In this document: positions 17,307 to 26,124 of the stretch, one piece after another
Layout: each line of letters starts with the position of its first letter
Numbering within the stretch: the stretch's first letter is position 1
From: CAVVSD01 sp963757125
Lineage (GTDB): Bacteria; Actinomycetota; Thermoleophilia; Solirubrobacterales; Solirubrobacteraceae
Assembly (NCBI GenBank): GCA_963757125.1
Contig: CAVWQP010000006.1
Span: 186,001-250,000 of the forward strand
Length of the DNA: 64,000 bases
Direction: 5' to 3'
Notes under the pieces: generated by a model
What the model was told of the DNA's origin: nothing
The model's input: the letters and a program-made list of their open reading frames with translations, nothing else
Databases searched by the model: none
Translations under genes and position numbers: made by a program

Positions 17307-18013
17307 TGCCGATGCTCGAGCTCACCGAGATCCACACGTACTACGGGAACATCGAGGCCCTGAAGGGTGTGACCCTCGTCGTCGAGGAGGGCGAGTGCGT
17401 GACGCTCATCGGCTCCAACGGCGCCGGCAAGTCCACGACGCTGCGCTCGATCTCCGGCCTCACGCCCGCCCGCCAGGGGCAGGTCGTCTTCGAGGGCAAG
17501 GAGATCACGCGCACCGCGCCGCAGGACATCGTCCAGCTCGGGATCTCGCAGTCGCCGGAGGGACGCAAGTGCTTCCCGCGCATGACCGTGCGCGAGAACC
17601 TCGACATGGGCGCCTACCTGCGGCGGGACAAGAGCGTGAGCGAGGACCTCGACCGCGTCTTCGAGCTGTTCCCGCGCCTGCAGGAGCGCGAGCGCCAGAA
17701 GGCGGGCACGATGTCCGGCGGCGAGCAGCAGATGCTCGCGATCGGGCGCGCGCTCATGGCGCGGCCTCGCCTGCTGCTCCTGGACGAGCCGTCGATGGGG
17801 ATCTCGCCGATCCTCACGGAGCGCATCTACGACACGATCGCCGAGATCAATCGGCAGGGGACGACGATCCTGCTCGTCGAGCAGAACGCGAACTTCGCGC
17901 TCGGCGTCTCGCAGCGCGGCTACGTGCTGGAGACCGGCAAGGTCGTGCTGTCCAACGATTCCGCGGCCCTCAAGGAGGACCCCGAGGTGCAGAAGGCGTA
18001 CCTGGGCGGATGA
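17306..18013 (+). CDS. livF: Branched-chain amino acid ABC transporter ATP-binding protein LivF
   Basis: A 235-residue ATPase, partner of LivG. Walker A GSNGAGKSTTL, signature MSGGEQQMLAIGRALM, Walker B LLLLDEPSMGISP and switch LVEQNAN, all typical of LivF. GTG start at 17306, one base overlap with livG. Stop overlaps the small membrane gene as ATGA. Confidence 0.95.
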   Translation: MPMLELTEIHTYYGNIEALKGVTLVVEEGECVTLIGSNGAGKSTTLRSISGLTPARQGQVVFEGKEITRTAPQDIVQLGISQSPEGRKCFPRMTVRENLDMGAYLRRDKSVSEDLDRVFELFPRLQERERQKAGTMSGGEQQMLAIGRALMARPRLLLLDEPSMGISPILTERIYDTIAEINRQGTTILLVEQNANFALGVSQRGYVLETGKVVLSNDSAALKEDPEVQKAYLGG

Positions 18014-18246
18014 CGATCCTCGCCGACATCGGAGCCACATCGCTGTGGCTGCTCTACGGTTGGTTGTTGTGTTCGTACGCCGCCTCCTACCTCTCCGAGC
18101 GCAAGGGCTACGGCATCAGGCTGGGCCTGGGGCTCGGAATGCTGACGCTGTTGATCGGCGTCGTGATCATGCTGTTCCTGCCGGCCCGCGAAGGTTCGGA
18201 CTGGCGCGTGCTGGGGCCCGTCGGGCGGGGCAAGCAGGGCGTCTAG
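18010..18246 (+). CDS. Small two-helix membrane protein at the end of the LIV operon (78 residues)
   Basis: ATG overlaps the livF stop as ATGA, so it is translated with the transporter. Helix 1 is around SLWLLYGWLLCSYAASYL, followed by a basic turn SERKGYGIRLG, then helix 2 GLGMLTLLIGVVIMLFLP and a basic tail. No family recognised. Its coupling to livF suggests a membrane partner of the transporter or of the TIM44-like protein that follows. It is not obviously homologous to the 54-residue protein at 11364. Confidence 0.75.
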   Translation: MTILADIGATSLWLLYGWLLCSYAASYLSERKGYGIRLGLGLGMLTLLIGVVIMLFLPAREGSDWRVLGPVGRGKQGV

Positions 18247-19592
18247 CGACCCTGCTGCTCCTGACGCTCGCGGCGACCGCGCAGGCGTCCGCCGGCGGCG
18301 GCAGCAGCGGCTTCGGCGGCGGAGGCGGCGGTGGCTTCGGCGGCGGAGGCGGTGGCGGTGGCTTCTCCGGCGGTGGCGGTGGCGGCTTCGCCGGGGGCGG
18401 CAGCGGAGGAGGCGGCGGCGCCTGGATCCTCATCATCATCGCGATCATCGTGTTCTTCGTGATCCTTCCGGCGCTGCGGAAGGCCCACCAGCGCGACCAG
18501 GCCTACGCGAAGGCGTCGCTCGAGCGGCTGCGCGCCGTGCAGGCTGCGGCAGCCGAGGCCGCAGAGGACGACCCGGCGTTCGACCCGGCCGAGGTCGCGG
18601 CGCGCGCCCGTGAGCTCTACCTCGCCGTGCAGGACGCGTGGTCCCGTGACGACCGCGAGCAGCTGCGCCGGCTGGTCTTCCCCGACCTCATGGCCGAGTG
18701 GGACCGCCGGCTCGACGACTTCGCCTCGCGCGGCCAGCGCAACGTCGTCGACGTCCAGGTGCTCGAGGTCCACCAGGTCGGCCTCGTGAACCGCACCGCC
18801 GACGACGACGACCGCGTCGTCGTGCTCATGCAGGCGACGCTGCTCGACTACGTGGAGTCCCAGAGTGGGCGGCTCATGCGCACCGACGACGCCGAGGGCG
18901 ACGAGAAGGCGGTCGTGCACGAGTACTGGACCCTCGGCAAGCGCGACGGCGCGTGGTGCCTGCAGTCCATCGAGGGGCCCAAGGAGGGCGAGCACAACCT
19001 GACCTCCGACCTGGTCGCGACGCCCGCCTACGACGAGCGCGTCCGCGACGAGGCGGTCTTCGAGATCGCCGAGGCGGACAAGGTCGACGACGACCGCGTC
19101 GCCGACCTGCTGAGCGTCGACTACGAGGGCGACGCGCTCATGCAGGCGCAGGACGCCGCGCTCGTCGACGGGCGCTTCGCGTCCGACGTGCTCGAGACGG
19201 CGGTGCGCCGCGCCGTCGACGCGTGGCTCGGCGCTGTCGACGGCTCAGACGAGGAACTGCTGGCGATCGCCGATCCGGCGGCGGTCGACGTGCTGCTCTA
19301 CGGCGGCGACACGGGCCGCACCAGCCGCATCGTCGTCCGCGGCGCCCGCGTCGGCGCGGTCGCGATCACGCGGTGCGACGTGCACGCCCGGCCCGCCGAG
19401 CTGGAGGTCCACGTCGACGTGAGCGGCGTCCGGTACCGCGAGGACCGCGACACGCTCGCGGTCCTGGAGGGCGACCGCAGCCGCGCCCGGCGCTGGCAGG
19501 AGACGTGGACGTTCACGCTGTCGGGCGCCGAGGGCGCCTCGCCGTGGAGGCTCGCCCGCGCGGGCTCGGGCGCGGCTGTCTCCGGGCGTTAG
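18201..19592 (+). CDS. TIM44-like domain protein with Gly-rich linker
   Basis: Starting at the CTG at 18201 it would have 463 residues. Signal-like TLLLLTLAATAQASA is followed by a Gly/Ser-Phe low-complexity stretch coded at about 18290-18420, one membrane helix (AWILIIIAIIVFFVILPAL), then a TIM44-like domain (LRRLVFPDLMAEWDRR; EYWTLGKRDGAWCLQSIEGPK). A second similar segment follows. No ATG, GTG or TTG lies between the preceding gene and the signal sequence in this frame; the nearest is a GTG at 18045 deep in the previous gene. The start is therefore unresolved: CTG at 18201 (after GAAGG), CTG at 18252, or an error upstream. Role unknown; similar proteins are membrane-anchored. Confidence 0.75.
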   Translation: MARAGARRAGQAGRLATLLLLTLAATAQASAGGGSSGFGGGGGGGFGGGGGGGGFSGGGGGGFAGGGSGGGGGAWILIIIAIIVFFVILPALRKAHQRDQAYAKASLERLRAVQAAAAEAAEDDPAFDPAEVAARARELYLAVQDAWSRDDREQLRRLVFPDLMAEWDRRLDDFASRGQRNVVDVQVLEVHQVGLVNRTADDDDRVVVLMQATLLDYVESQSGRLMRTDDAEGDEKAVVHEYWTLGKRDGAWCLQSIEGPKEGEHNLTSDLVATPAYDERVRDEAVFEIAEADKVDDDRVADLLSVDYEGDALMQAQDAALVDGRFASDVLETAVRRAVDAWLGAVDGSDEELLAIADPAAVDVLLYGGDTGRTSRIVVRGARVGAVAITRCDVHARPAELEVHVDVSGVRYREDRDTLAVLEGDRSRARRWQETWTFTLSGAEGASPWRLARAGSGAAVSGR

Positions 19593-20497
19593 CGCAGCGT
19601 CGAAGCCAGAGCCTCGTCGAGGTCGGGATGGCGGAACGTGTAGCCCAGCTCGGCCGCGCGATCGGGCACCATCCGGACGCCCTTCACGACGATCTGGGCC
19701 ATGTCGCCGTAGAGGAGCTTGATGGCGGCGGCGGGGATCGGGGCGAACGCGGGGCGGTGCAGCGCCCGCCCGAGCGCGCGCGAGAAGTCGCGGTTCGTCG
19801 CGGGCTCGGGCGCCGAGCCGTTGACCGCCCCGGAGAACCCCGGGTTGTCGAGCGCGGCGAGCAGCAGGCCGATCTCGTCGTCGCGGTGGATCCACGGCAT
19901 GTACTGCCCGCCGCCTGCGACCGGGCCGCCGACGCCGAGCTTGAACGGCGTGAGCATCGTGGCCAGCGCGCCCGAGTCGGCGTCGAGGACGATGCCGGTC
20001 CGCACGATCGCCACGCGCATCCCGAGCCCTTCGGCTTCGAGCGCCTCGCGCTCCCAGGCCACGGAGACGGCGGCCAGGAAGTCGTCGCCGGCCGGGGCGT
20101 CCTCGCCGACGCGCTCGTCGCCGTGGGCGCCGTAGTAGCCGGACGCGGACCCGGAGACGAGCGCTGCGGGCCGCGGCTCGGCGCTCCGCAGGCCCTCGAC
20201 GAGGTTGCGGGTGCCGAGCTCGCGCGACGCGCGGATGCGCTGCTTGACCTCGGAGGTCCAGCGCTGCGCGACGTTCTCGCCCGCGAGGTTGACGACCGCG
20301 TCGCGGCCGGCGAGCGCGTCGGCAGGGGCGGGCCCCGCGACGGGATCCCAGCCGACCGCGGTGACCCCCTGCGGCAGGCGCGCGGCGGCACCGTCGGGGC
20401 TGCGGGTGAGGGCGGTCACCTCGTCGCCGCGGCTGACGAGAACCTCCGCCAGCCCCCGTCCGATGCCACCCGTCGCGCCCGTCAGCGTCACCCGCAT
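19589..20497 (-). CDS. TIGR01777 family epimerase (SulA/YfcH-like SDR)
   Basis: A 302-residue extended short-chain dehydrogenase fold protein. The NAD(P) motif is TLTGATGGIGRGLAEVL, then VVNLAGENVAQRWTSEVKQ and SGSASGYYGAHGDE with the YxxxK-region Tyr. MPWIHRDDEIGLLLAALD and a C-terminal DUF1731 part (GYTFRHPDLDEAL) complete the family pattern. Substrate unknown for the family. ATG at 20497 has GGAGGGCTGGGC upstream. Shares a TTAG stop tetranucleotide with the convergent TIM44-like gene. Confidence 0.9.
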   Translation of the reverse strand: MRVTLTGATGGIGRGLAEVLVSRGDEVTALTRSPDGAAARLPQGVTAVGWDPVAGPAPADALAGRDAVVNLAGENVAQRWTSEVKQRIRASRELGTRNLVEGLRSAEPRPAALVSGSASGYYGAHGDERVGEDAPAGDDFLAAVSVAWEREALEAEGLGMRVAIVRTGIVLDADSGALATMLTPFKLGVGGPVAGGGQYMPWIHRDDEIGLLLAALDNPGFSGAVNGSAPEPATNRDFSRALGRALHRPAFAPIPAAAIKLLYGDMAQIVVKGVRMVPDRAAELGYTFRHPDLDEALASTLR

Positions 20498-20551
20498 GCC
20501 CAGCCCTCCGTCTCGCTCGCTCGCTCGGGGACGGTACGAAGAAGGAGGCAC

Positions 20552-20557
20552 TAGGGT
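20552..20557 (+). promoter_or_regulatory. -10 box TAGGGT before polA
   Basis: TAGGGT ends 10 nt before the ATG at 20568. An AGGAGG at 20543-20548 would lie upstream of the transcript start and so would not serve as Shine-Dalgarno if this box is used. Confidence 0.4.
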
Positions 20558-20567
20558 CCACCGCGCG

Positions 20568-23148
20568 ATGGCATCGCGTCCCGACGAGCTCTTCCTCATC
20601 GACGGCAACTCGCTCGTGTACCGGGCGTTCTTCGCCCTGCCCGAGTCGATCGCGACGTCGACGGGGTTCCCGACCAACGCGATCTTCGGCTTCGCGTCGA
20701 TGCTCGTGAAGATCCTCACCGAGCACGGGACGAAGCCGACCGTCGTGGTCTGGGACGCCGGGTCGTCCGGCCGCAAGGAGGTCTACTCCGAGTACAAGGC
20801 GGGCCGCGCAAAGCGCCCGACCCTGCTCGGCGAGCAGTGGCCGCACTTCGAGCCGCTCGTGGAGGCCTTCGGCTACCGCAACGTCCACGTCGACGGCTTC
20901 GAGGCCGACGACGTCATCGCGTCGATCGCCGAGCGAGCGCGCGAGGCGGATTCCGCCGATCCCGACGATCATCGTCACCGGGGACCGCGACGCCTTCCAG
21001 CTCATCGATCCGGACGGCGTCGTGAAGGTCATGGCGACGAGCCGCGGGATCACCGAGACGAAGATGTACGACCACGAGGCGGTCGTCGAGCGCTACGGCA
21101 TCCCGCCCGAGCTCATCCCCGACTTCTACGGCCTCAAGGGGGACACGAGCGACAACATCCCCGGCGTCCCCGGGATCGGCGACAAGACGGCGTCGCAGCT
21201 CCTGCAGCAGTGGGGCGACCTCGAGAGCGTGCTCGCGCACATCGACGACATCTCGGGCGCCAAGCGCAAGCAGAACCTCGCCGAGAACGCCGACCTCGCA
21301 CGCGTGTCGAAGGAGCTGGCGACGATCCGCCGCGACATCCCGGTGGACGTCGACGTCACCGCCGAGGCGTCGACGGCGCCCGACCGGTCGCGGCTGCGCG
21401 ACGTCTTCCGCGAGTTCGAGCTGCGCGACCCGCTGCGCCGCCTGGAGGAGGTCCTCGGCGAGGACGAGGCCGCGCCGGCGAGCGTGCCGACCACCACGGT
21501 CGGCGCCGAGGTCCGCGCGGGCACGCTCATCGACCTCAGCGCGCTGCCGCTCGAGGAGCTGACGCTCGCCGTCGCACCGCCGGAGGTCCCGGAGGGCGAG
21601 CTGTTCGGCGTCGACGGCCCCTGGCGCTTCGGCGCCGCCTGCGACGAGGTCGTCCTGACCGGCGAGGCGGGCGGCCCGGCCGATGTCGTGCGCGCCGTCG
21701 GCGACCGGCCGGTCGTCGCCCACGACGCGAAGTCGCTCGACGAGGTGCCGCCGAAGCTCGTCCACGACACCCTGCTCGGGGCGTACCTGCTCGAGCCGGC
21801 CCGCCGCGGCTACCCGTTCCGCGAGCTCGTGGAGGAGCGGGGCCTCGCGGCCGACATCGAGGACCCCGTCGCGCGCGACGCGGTGCTCACCGCCGCGCTC
21901 GCGGACTGGCAGCGCGAGCAGCTCGCCGACCGGGACCTCCAGGGCCTCATGGACGACATCGAGCTCCCGCTCGTCGGCATCCTGCGCGACATGGAGCGCG
22001 CCGGGGTGCGGCTCGACGTCGAGCGCCTCGCCGAGATCACCGAGCGCGTGCGCGCGGAGATCCGCACGCTCGAGGCCGAGGTGTGGGATCTCGCGGGGAC
22101 CGAGTTCGTCCTCGGCTCGCCCCAGCAGCTCGGGGAGATCCTGTTCGAGAAGCTCGGGCTGTCGCGCAAGCGCCGCGGCAAGACCGGGTTCTCCACGGAC
22201 GCGCGCGTGCTGCAGGCGATCCGCGACGAGCACGAGATCATCCCCAAGATCGAGCGCTGGCGCGAGCTCAACCAGCTCGACAAGACCTACTTCAGCGTCC
22301 TGCCGCAGCTCACCGACGCCGAGGGCCGCATCCACACGACGTTCCTGCAGGCGGTCGCCATCACCGGCCGGCTCGCGAGCACGAACCCGAACATGCAGAA
22401 CGTCCCGATCCGCACGGAGCTCGGCCAGGAGATCCGCGGCTGCTTCGAGGCCGCGCCGGGCAACGTCCTGCTCAGTGCCGACTACTCCCAGATCGAGCTG
22501 CGCGTGCTCGCGCACATCGCGGACGAGCCCGTGCTGAAGGAGATCTTCGTCAAGGGCGAGGACGTGCACACCGCGACCGCGTCGCAGGTCTTCCGCACGC
22601 CGCCCGACCAGCTCACCGTCGGCCAGCGCTCCCAGGCGAAGATGATCAACTACGGCATCGTCTACGGCCTCAGCGACTACGGCCTGGCGGACCGCCTCGG
22701 CATCCCGCGCGAGGAGGCCAAGGCGATCATCGACGCCTACCTCGACCGCTTCCCCGCGGTGCGGGCCTACATCGAGGCGATGATCGCGAAGGGCACCGAG
22801 GACGGCTACGTCACGACCCTCTGGGGACGGCGGCGGCAGATCCCCGAGCTCAAGGCGCGCAACTGGGGCGTCCGGACGCTCGGCGAGCGCCTGGCGGTCA
22901 ACAGCCCGATCCAGGGCACCGCCGCCGACGTCCTCAAGCTCGCGATGGTCCGGGCTCACGAGGTCGTGCGCGGCACGCCCGTGCGGCAGATCCTCACCGT
23001 GCACGACGAGCTGCTCTTCGAGGGGCCGCCGGACGCGGTCGAGGCCGTCCGGGAGGACATCGTCGCCGCGATGGTCGGTGTCTGGGACCACGAGCCCCCG
23101 CTCGTCGTCGACGTGGGGGTCGGGAGGACCTGGCTGGACGCCAAATGA
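20568..23148 (+). CDS. polA: DNA polymerase I, frameshifted
   Basis: Repair and Okazaki-fragment polymerase. The first 128 codons (to about 20951) hold the start of the 5'-3' exonuclease: FLIDGNSLVYRAFFALP and YKAGRAKRPTLLGEQ. The rest continues in the next frame from about 20953: IIVTGDRDAFQL, the 3'-5'-exo-like domain without visible DxE residues (so proofreading is probably lost), then polymerase motifs A (DYSQIELRVLAHIADE), B (SQAKMINYGIVYGLSDYG) and C (LTVHDELLFE). One base removed at 20950-20953 restores 859 residues, the normal length. The site is the inverted repeat GGCGGATTCCGCC. Stop overlaps the MFS gene as ATGA. Confidence 0.9.
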
Positions 23149-24732
23149 CGCGGTCGCAACGGATCACGCTCCTCGCCGCGATCAGCGGGACCTTCGTGGT
23201 GGGCGTGGACTCGACCGTCGTGAACGTCGCGCTGCCGTCGATCGAGGAGTCCCTCGGCGGTGGCCTCGCCGGCCAGCAGTGGGTGGTCAACGCCTACCTG
23301 CTCATGCTCGGCTCGCTCATCCTCATCGGCGGGTCGCTGGGCGATCTGTTCGGGGAGCGGCGCGTCTTCATGGTCGGGGTCGGAGGGTTCGGGGCGGTGT
23401 CGATCATCTGCGCCGTCGCGCCGACGATCGGCGTGCTCGTCCTCGGCCGGGCGCTGCAGGGCGCGTTCGGCGCGCTGCTGACGCCGGGGTCGCTCGCGCT
23501 CATCGTGGCGGCGTTCCCGCGCGAGGAGCGTGGCGCGGCGATCGGATCGTGGACGGCGTGGAGCGGGATCGCGTTCGTCATCGGCCCGCTCATCGGCGGG
23601 TGGCTCGTCGACGCGCTGTCGTGGCGGGCGATCTTCGCCATCAACGTGCCCTTCGTCCTCATGACGCTCACGCTGGCGAGCCGGATCGAGGTCGGTCGCA
23701 CCCCGAAGCCGGGCGCGCGGGTCGACGTCGTCGGCGCCGTGTTGTGCGCGCTCGGGCTGGCGGGCCCGGTGCTCGCGCTCATCGAGCAGCCGCTGCGCGG
23801 GTGGGGCGATCCGCTCGTCTTCGGCGCGGCGGTCATCGGCGTCGCGCTGCTGGTGGCCTTCGTGTTCTGGGAGGCGTACGCGCCGCACCCGATGCTGGAC
23901 CTCAACCTCTTCCGGCGCCGCAATTTCGCGGTGGGCAACCTGCTGACGTTCGCGATGTACGCGGGGCTCGGCGTCGTGTTCTTCCTGCTCGTGCTCTTCC
24001 TGCAGCAGGTCGCCGGCTACGACGCGATCGAGGCCGGCCTGGCGACGGTCCCGAGCTCCGTCGTGATGTTCCTGCTCTCACGTCGCTTCGGCGCGCTCGC
24101 CGACCGGATCGGCCCGCGCCCGCTCATGGGCTTCGGGCCGCTCGTCGCGGCGAGCGGCATCCTGTGGCTCTCGCGTCTGTCGTCGGACCCGACGTTCCTG
24201 ACCGACGTGCTCCCGCCGCTGCTGATCTTCTCGCTGGGGCTGTCGATGACCGTGGCGCCGCTGACGGCCGCCGTGCTCGCGGACGCCGACGAGGGCAACG
24301 CCGGCATCGCCTCGGCGGTCAACAACGCGATCGCGCGCGTGGCGGGGCTGCTCGCGACCGCGGCGATCGGCGCGGTGGTCGCCGCGCAGTTCTCCTCCGC
24401 GCTCGACCAGCACCTGGAGGGCGTCCGCATGGATCAGCCAGACGGCGGCGATCGTCACGCAGGCGCGTCAGCGTTCGCTCGGCACCGTCGACGCGCCGTC
24501 GCTGCCGGCGCCCGAGCGCGCGCAGCTGAAGGAGGCGACGAGCGCGGCGTCGGAGTCGGCCTTCCGGAAGGGCCTGGAGATCGCCGCGTGCCTCGTCGCG
24601 CTGGGCGGCGTCGTCGCGCTCATCGGGGTCCGGACCCCCGCGAAGCCCTGCATCGCGGCGGACTGCCCGGGCGGTCAGCTGGCAGGCGCGCCGGTGGAGG
24701 CGGGGCGCGCACCGGCCGGCGCCCCCGCGTAG
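23145..24732 (+). CDS. MFS transporter, DHA2 (EmrB/QacA) 14-helix type, frameshifted near the end
   Basis: A drug:proton antiporter-like inner-membrane protein. It starts SGTFVVGVDSTVVNVALPSI, whose D-x-T/VNVALP motif is diagnostic of DHA2. Motif A GGSLGDLFGERRVF and motif C-like GIAFVIGPLIGGWLVD follow. The frame used to about 24437 then runs without a stop far into the next genes. In the next frame, from about 24439, a plausible tail follows: TAAIVTQARQRSLGT, a last helix IAACLVALGGVVALIG, and a stop at 24732. Removal of one base gives 528 residues, normal for DHA2. ATGA overlap with polA. Its tail overlaps the convergent MFS gene by 58 nt. Confidence 0.82.
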
Positions 24733-26096
24733 CGCGTCGCGCGCAGCCGCAGCGTCAGGATCGCCAGCACGACCGCCGCGGCGAGCCCGCAGCCGGCGAC
24801 GAGCAGGAAGCTGCGGTCGAACGCGGCGAGCACCTCGCCCGGCCCCGGCGTGCCGTGCACGGCGACGAACGTCGCGACGCCGAGCGCGCCGCCGATCTGC
24901 CGGAACGCCGTGCTCGTCGCCACGCCGGTCGCCAGCGCGGGCCCCGGCACGGCGAGCAGCGCCGACCCGGTCAGCGCCGGGAGGCTCAGGCCGACGCCGA
25001 TGCCGGTCATGATCGAGCCGGGGAGGAAGTGGCTCAGGTAGTGCGGGTCGGCCGGGAGGCGCAGGTAGAACGAGGCGCCGAGCGCGAAGAGGATGCCGCC
25101 GGGCACGCCGAGGAGCGCGGGCGACCCGATGCGGTCGGCCAGGCGGCCGGACAGCGCCGCGGAGGTCGCAGCGAGCATCGGCCCCGGCGCGAACGCCAGA
25201 CCGGCCTGCAGCGACGAGTAGCCCCACACGCCGGTGAGGAAGAGCACGTTGCCCAGCAGCAGCCCGGCGAAGCCGGCGAAGAAGAGGAACGTCGCGAGGC
25301 TCGCGAGCGAGAACGTCGGCGAGCGGAGCAGGTCGAGCGCCAGGACCGGCTCGAGGTGGCGCCGGGAGCGCGCGACCAGCATCGCGCCGGCCACGACCGC
25401 GCCGGCCAGGCACCCCAGGACCCGCCAGTCCCAGCCCCAGTCCGGGCCCTGCGCGATCCCGAGCGCCAGCAGCCCGACGCACGCCACGGCGAGCACGGCG
25501 CCGATGCCGTCGGGGAGGCGCCCGGACGGGTCGCGGATCTCCGTGAAGTACCGGCCGACGAACGCGAGGCACAGCAGCCCGAGCGGCACGTTGATGACGA
25601 AGATCCAGTGCCAGCTCAGCTCGACGAGCAGACCCCCGAGCGGCGGACCCATGGCGGCGCCGACGCCGCCGAGCGCGGCCCACGCGCCGATGACGGCCGA
25701 GCGGCGCTCCGCCGGGAAGCTGGGGAGGACGAGCCCCAGCGACGTCGGCGTCAGCGCCGCCGCACCCGCGGCCTGGATGACGCGCGCGGCGACGAGCATC
25801 TCGGCCGACGGCGCGAGCGCGCACAGCGCGGAGCCGAGGGTGAACACGGCGAGGCCGGCGCGGAACACGCGCAGCCGCCCGACGAGGTCGCCCAGCTTGC
25901 CGAACGGCACGAGGAGCGCCGCGAAGACGATCGCGTACGCGCTGAGGATCCACGACAGCCCGGACACCGACGCCTCGGGGAAGTCCTCGCCGATCGCGGG
26001 GAACGCGATGTTGACGATGAAGAGGTCGAGGCTCGCGATGAAGATCGCGATGGAGATGAACGCGAACCCGCGCCACGGGCTGGTCGGCTGCGACAT
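24675..26096 (-). CDS. MFS transporter, DHA2 (EmrB/QacA) type
   Basis: A 473-residue multi-helix exporter with SIAIFIASLDLFIVNIAFPAI (motif D1-like; FIASLDLFIVNIAFPAI), motif A VPFGKLGDLVGRLRVF and motif C AALGGVGAAMGPPLGG. Substrate unknown. ATG at 26096 sits 7 nt after TAGGTT, so it may have its own leaderless transcript, besides read-through from the nrd-hydrolase genes upstream. It is unrelated in detail to the convergent DHA2 gene with which it shares its last 58 nt. Confidence 0.88.
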   Translation of the reverse strand: MSQPTSPWRGFAFISIAIFIASLDLFIVNIAFPAIGEDFPEASVSGLSWILSAYAIVFAALLVPFGKLGDLVGRLRVFRAGLAVFTLGSALCALAPSAEMLVAARVIQAAGAAALTPTSLGLVLPSFPAERRSAVIGAWAALGGVGAAMGPPLGGLLVELSWHWIFVINVPLGLLCLAFVGRYFTEIRDPSGRLPDGIGAVLAVACVGLLALGIAQGPDWGWDWRVLGCLAGAVVAGAMLVARSRRHLEPVLALDLLRSPTFSLASLATFLFFAGFAGLLLGNVLFLTGVWGYSSLQAGLAFAPGPMLAATSAALSGRLADRIGSPALLGVPGGILFALGASFYLRLPADPHYLSHFLPGSIMTGIGVGLSLPALTGSALLAVPGPALATGVATSTAFRQIGGALGVATFVAVHGTPGPGEVLAAFDRSFLLVAGCGLAAAVVLAILTLRLRATRYAGAPAGARPASTGAPAS

Positions 26097-26103
26097 CCCC
26101 GGC

Positions 26104-26109
26104 AACCTA
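26104..26109 (-). promoter_or_regulatory. -10 box TAGGTT before the minus-strand MFS gene
   Basis: TAGGTT (minus strand) ends 7 nt before the ATG at 26096, inside the 28-nt gap after the serine hydrolase. Confidence 0.4.
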
Positions 26110-26124
26110 GACGAGTGGGTAGCG

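Noticed and set aside
18290..18420. GGC-rich tandem repeat resembling a CRISPR-like or satellite repeat
   Set aside because: It encodes the Gly-rich linker of the TIM44-like protein in frame; units are irregular and there are no spacers.
20940..20960. Programmed +1 frameshift in polA
   Set aside because: No slippery run, no in-frame stop at the shift and no known precedent in polA; kept only as an alternative to sequence error.
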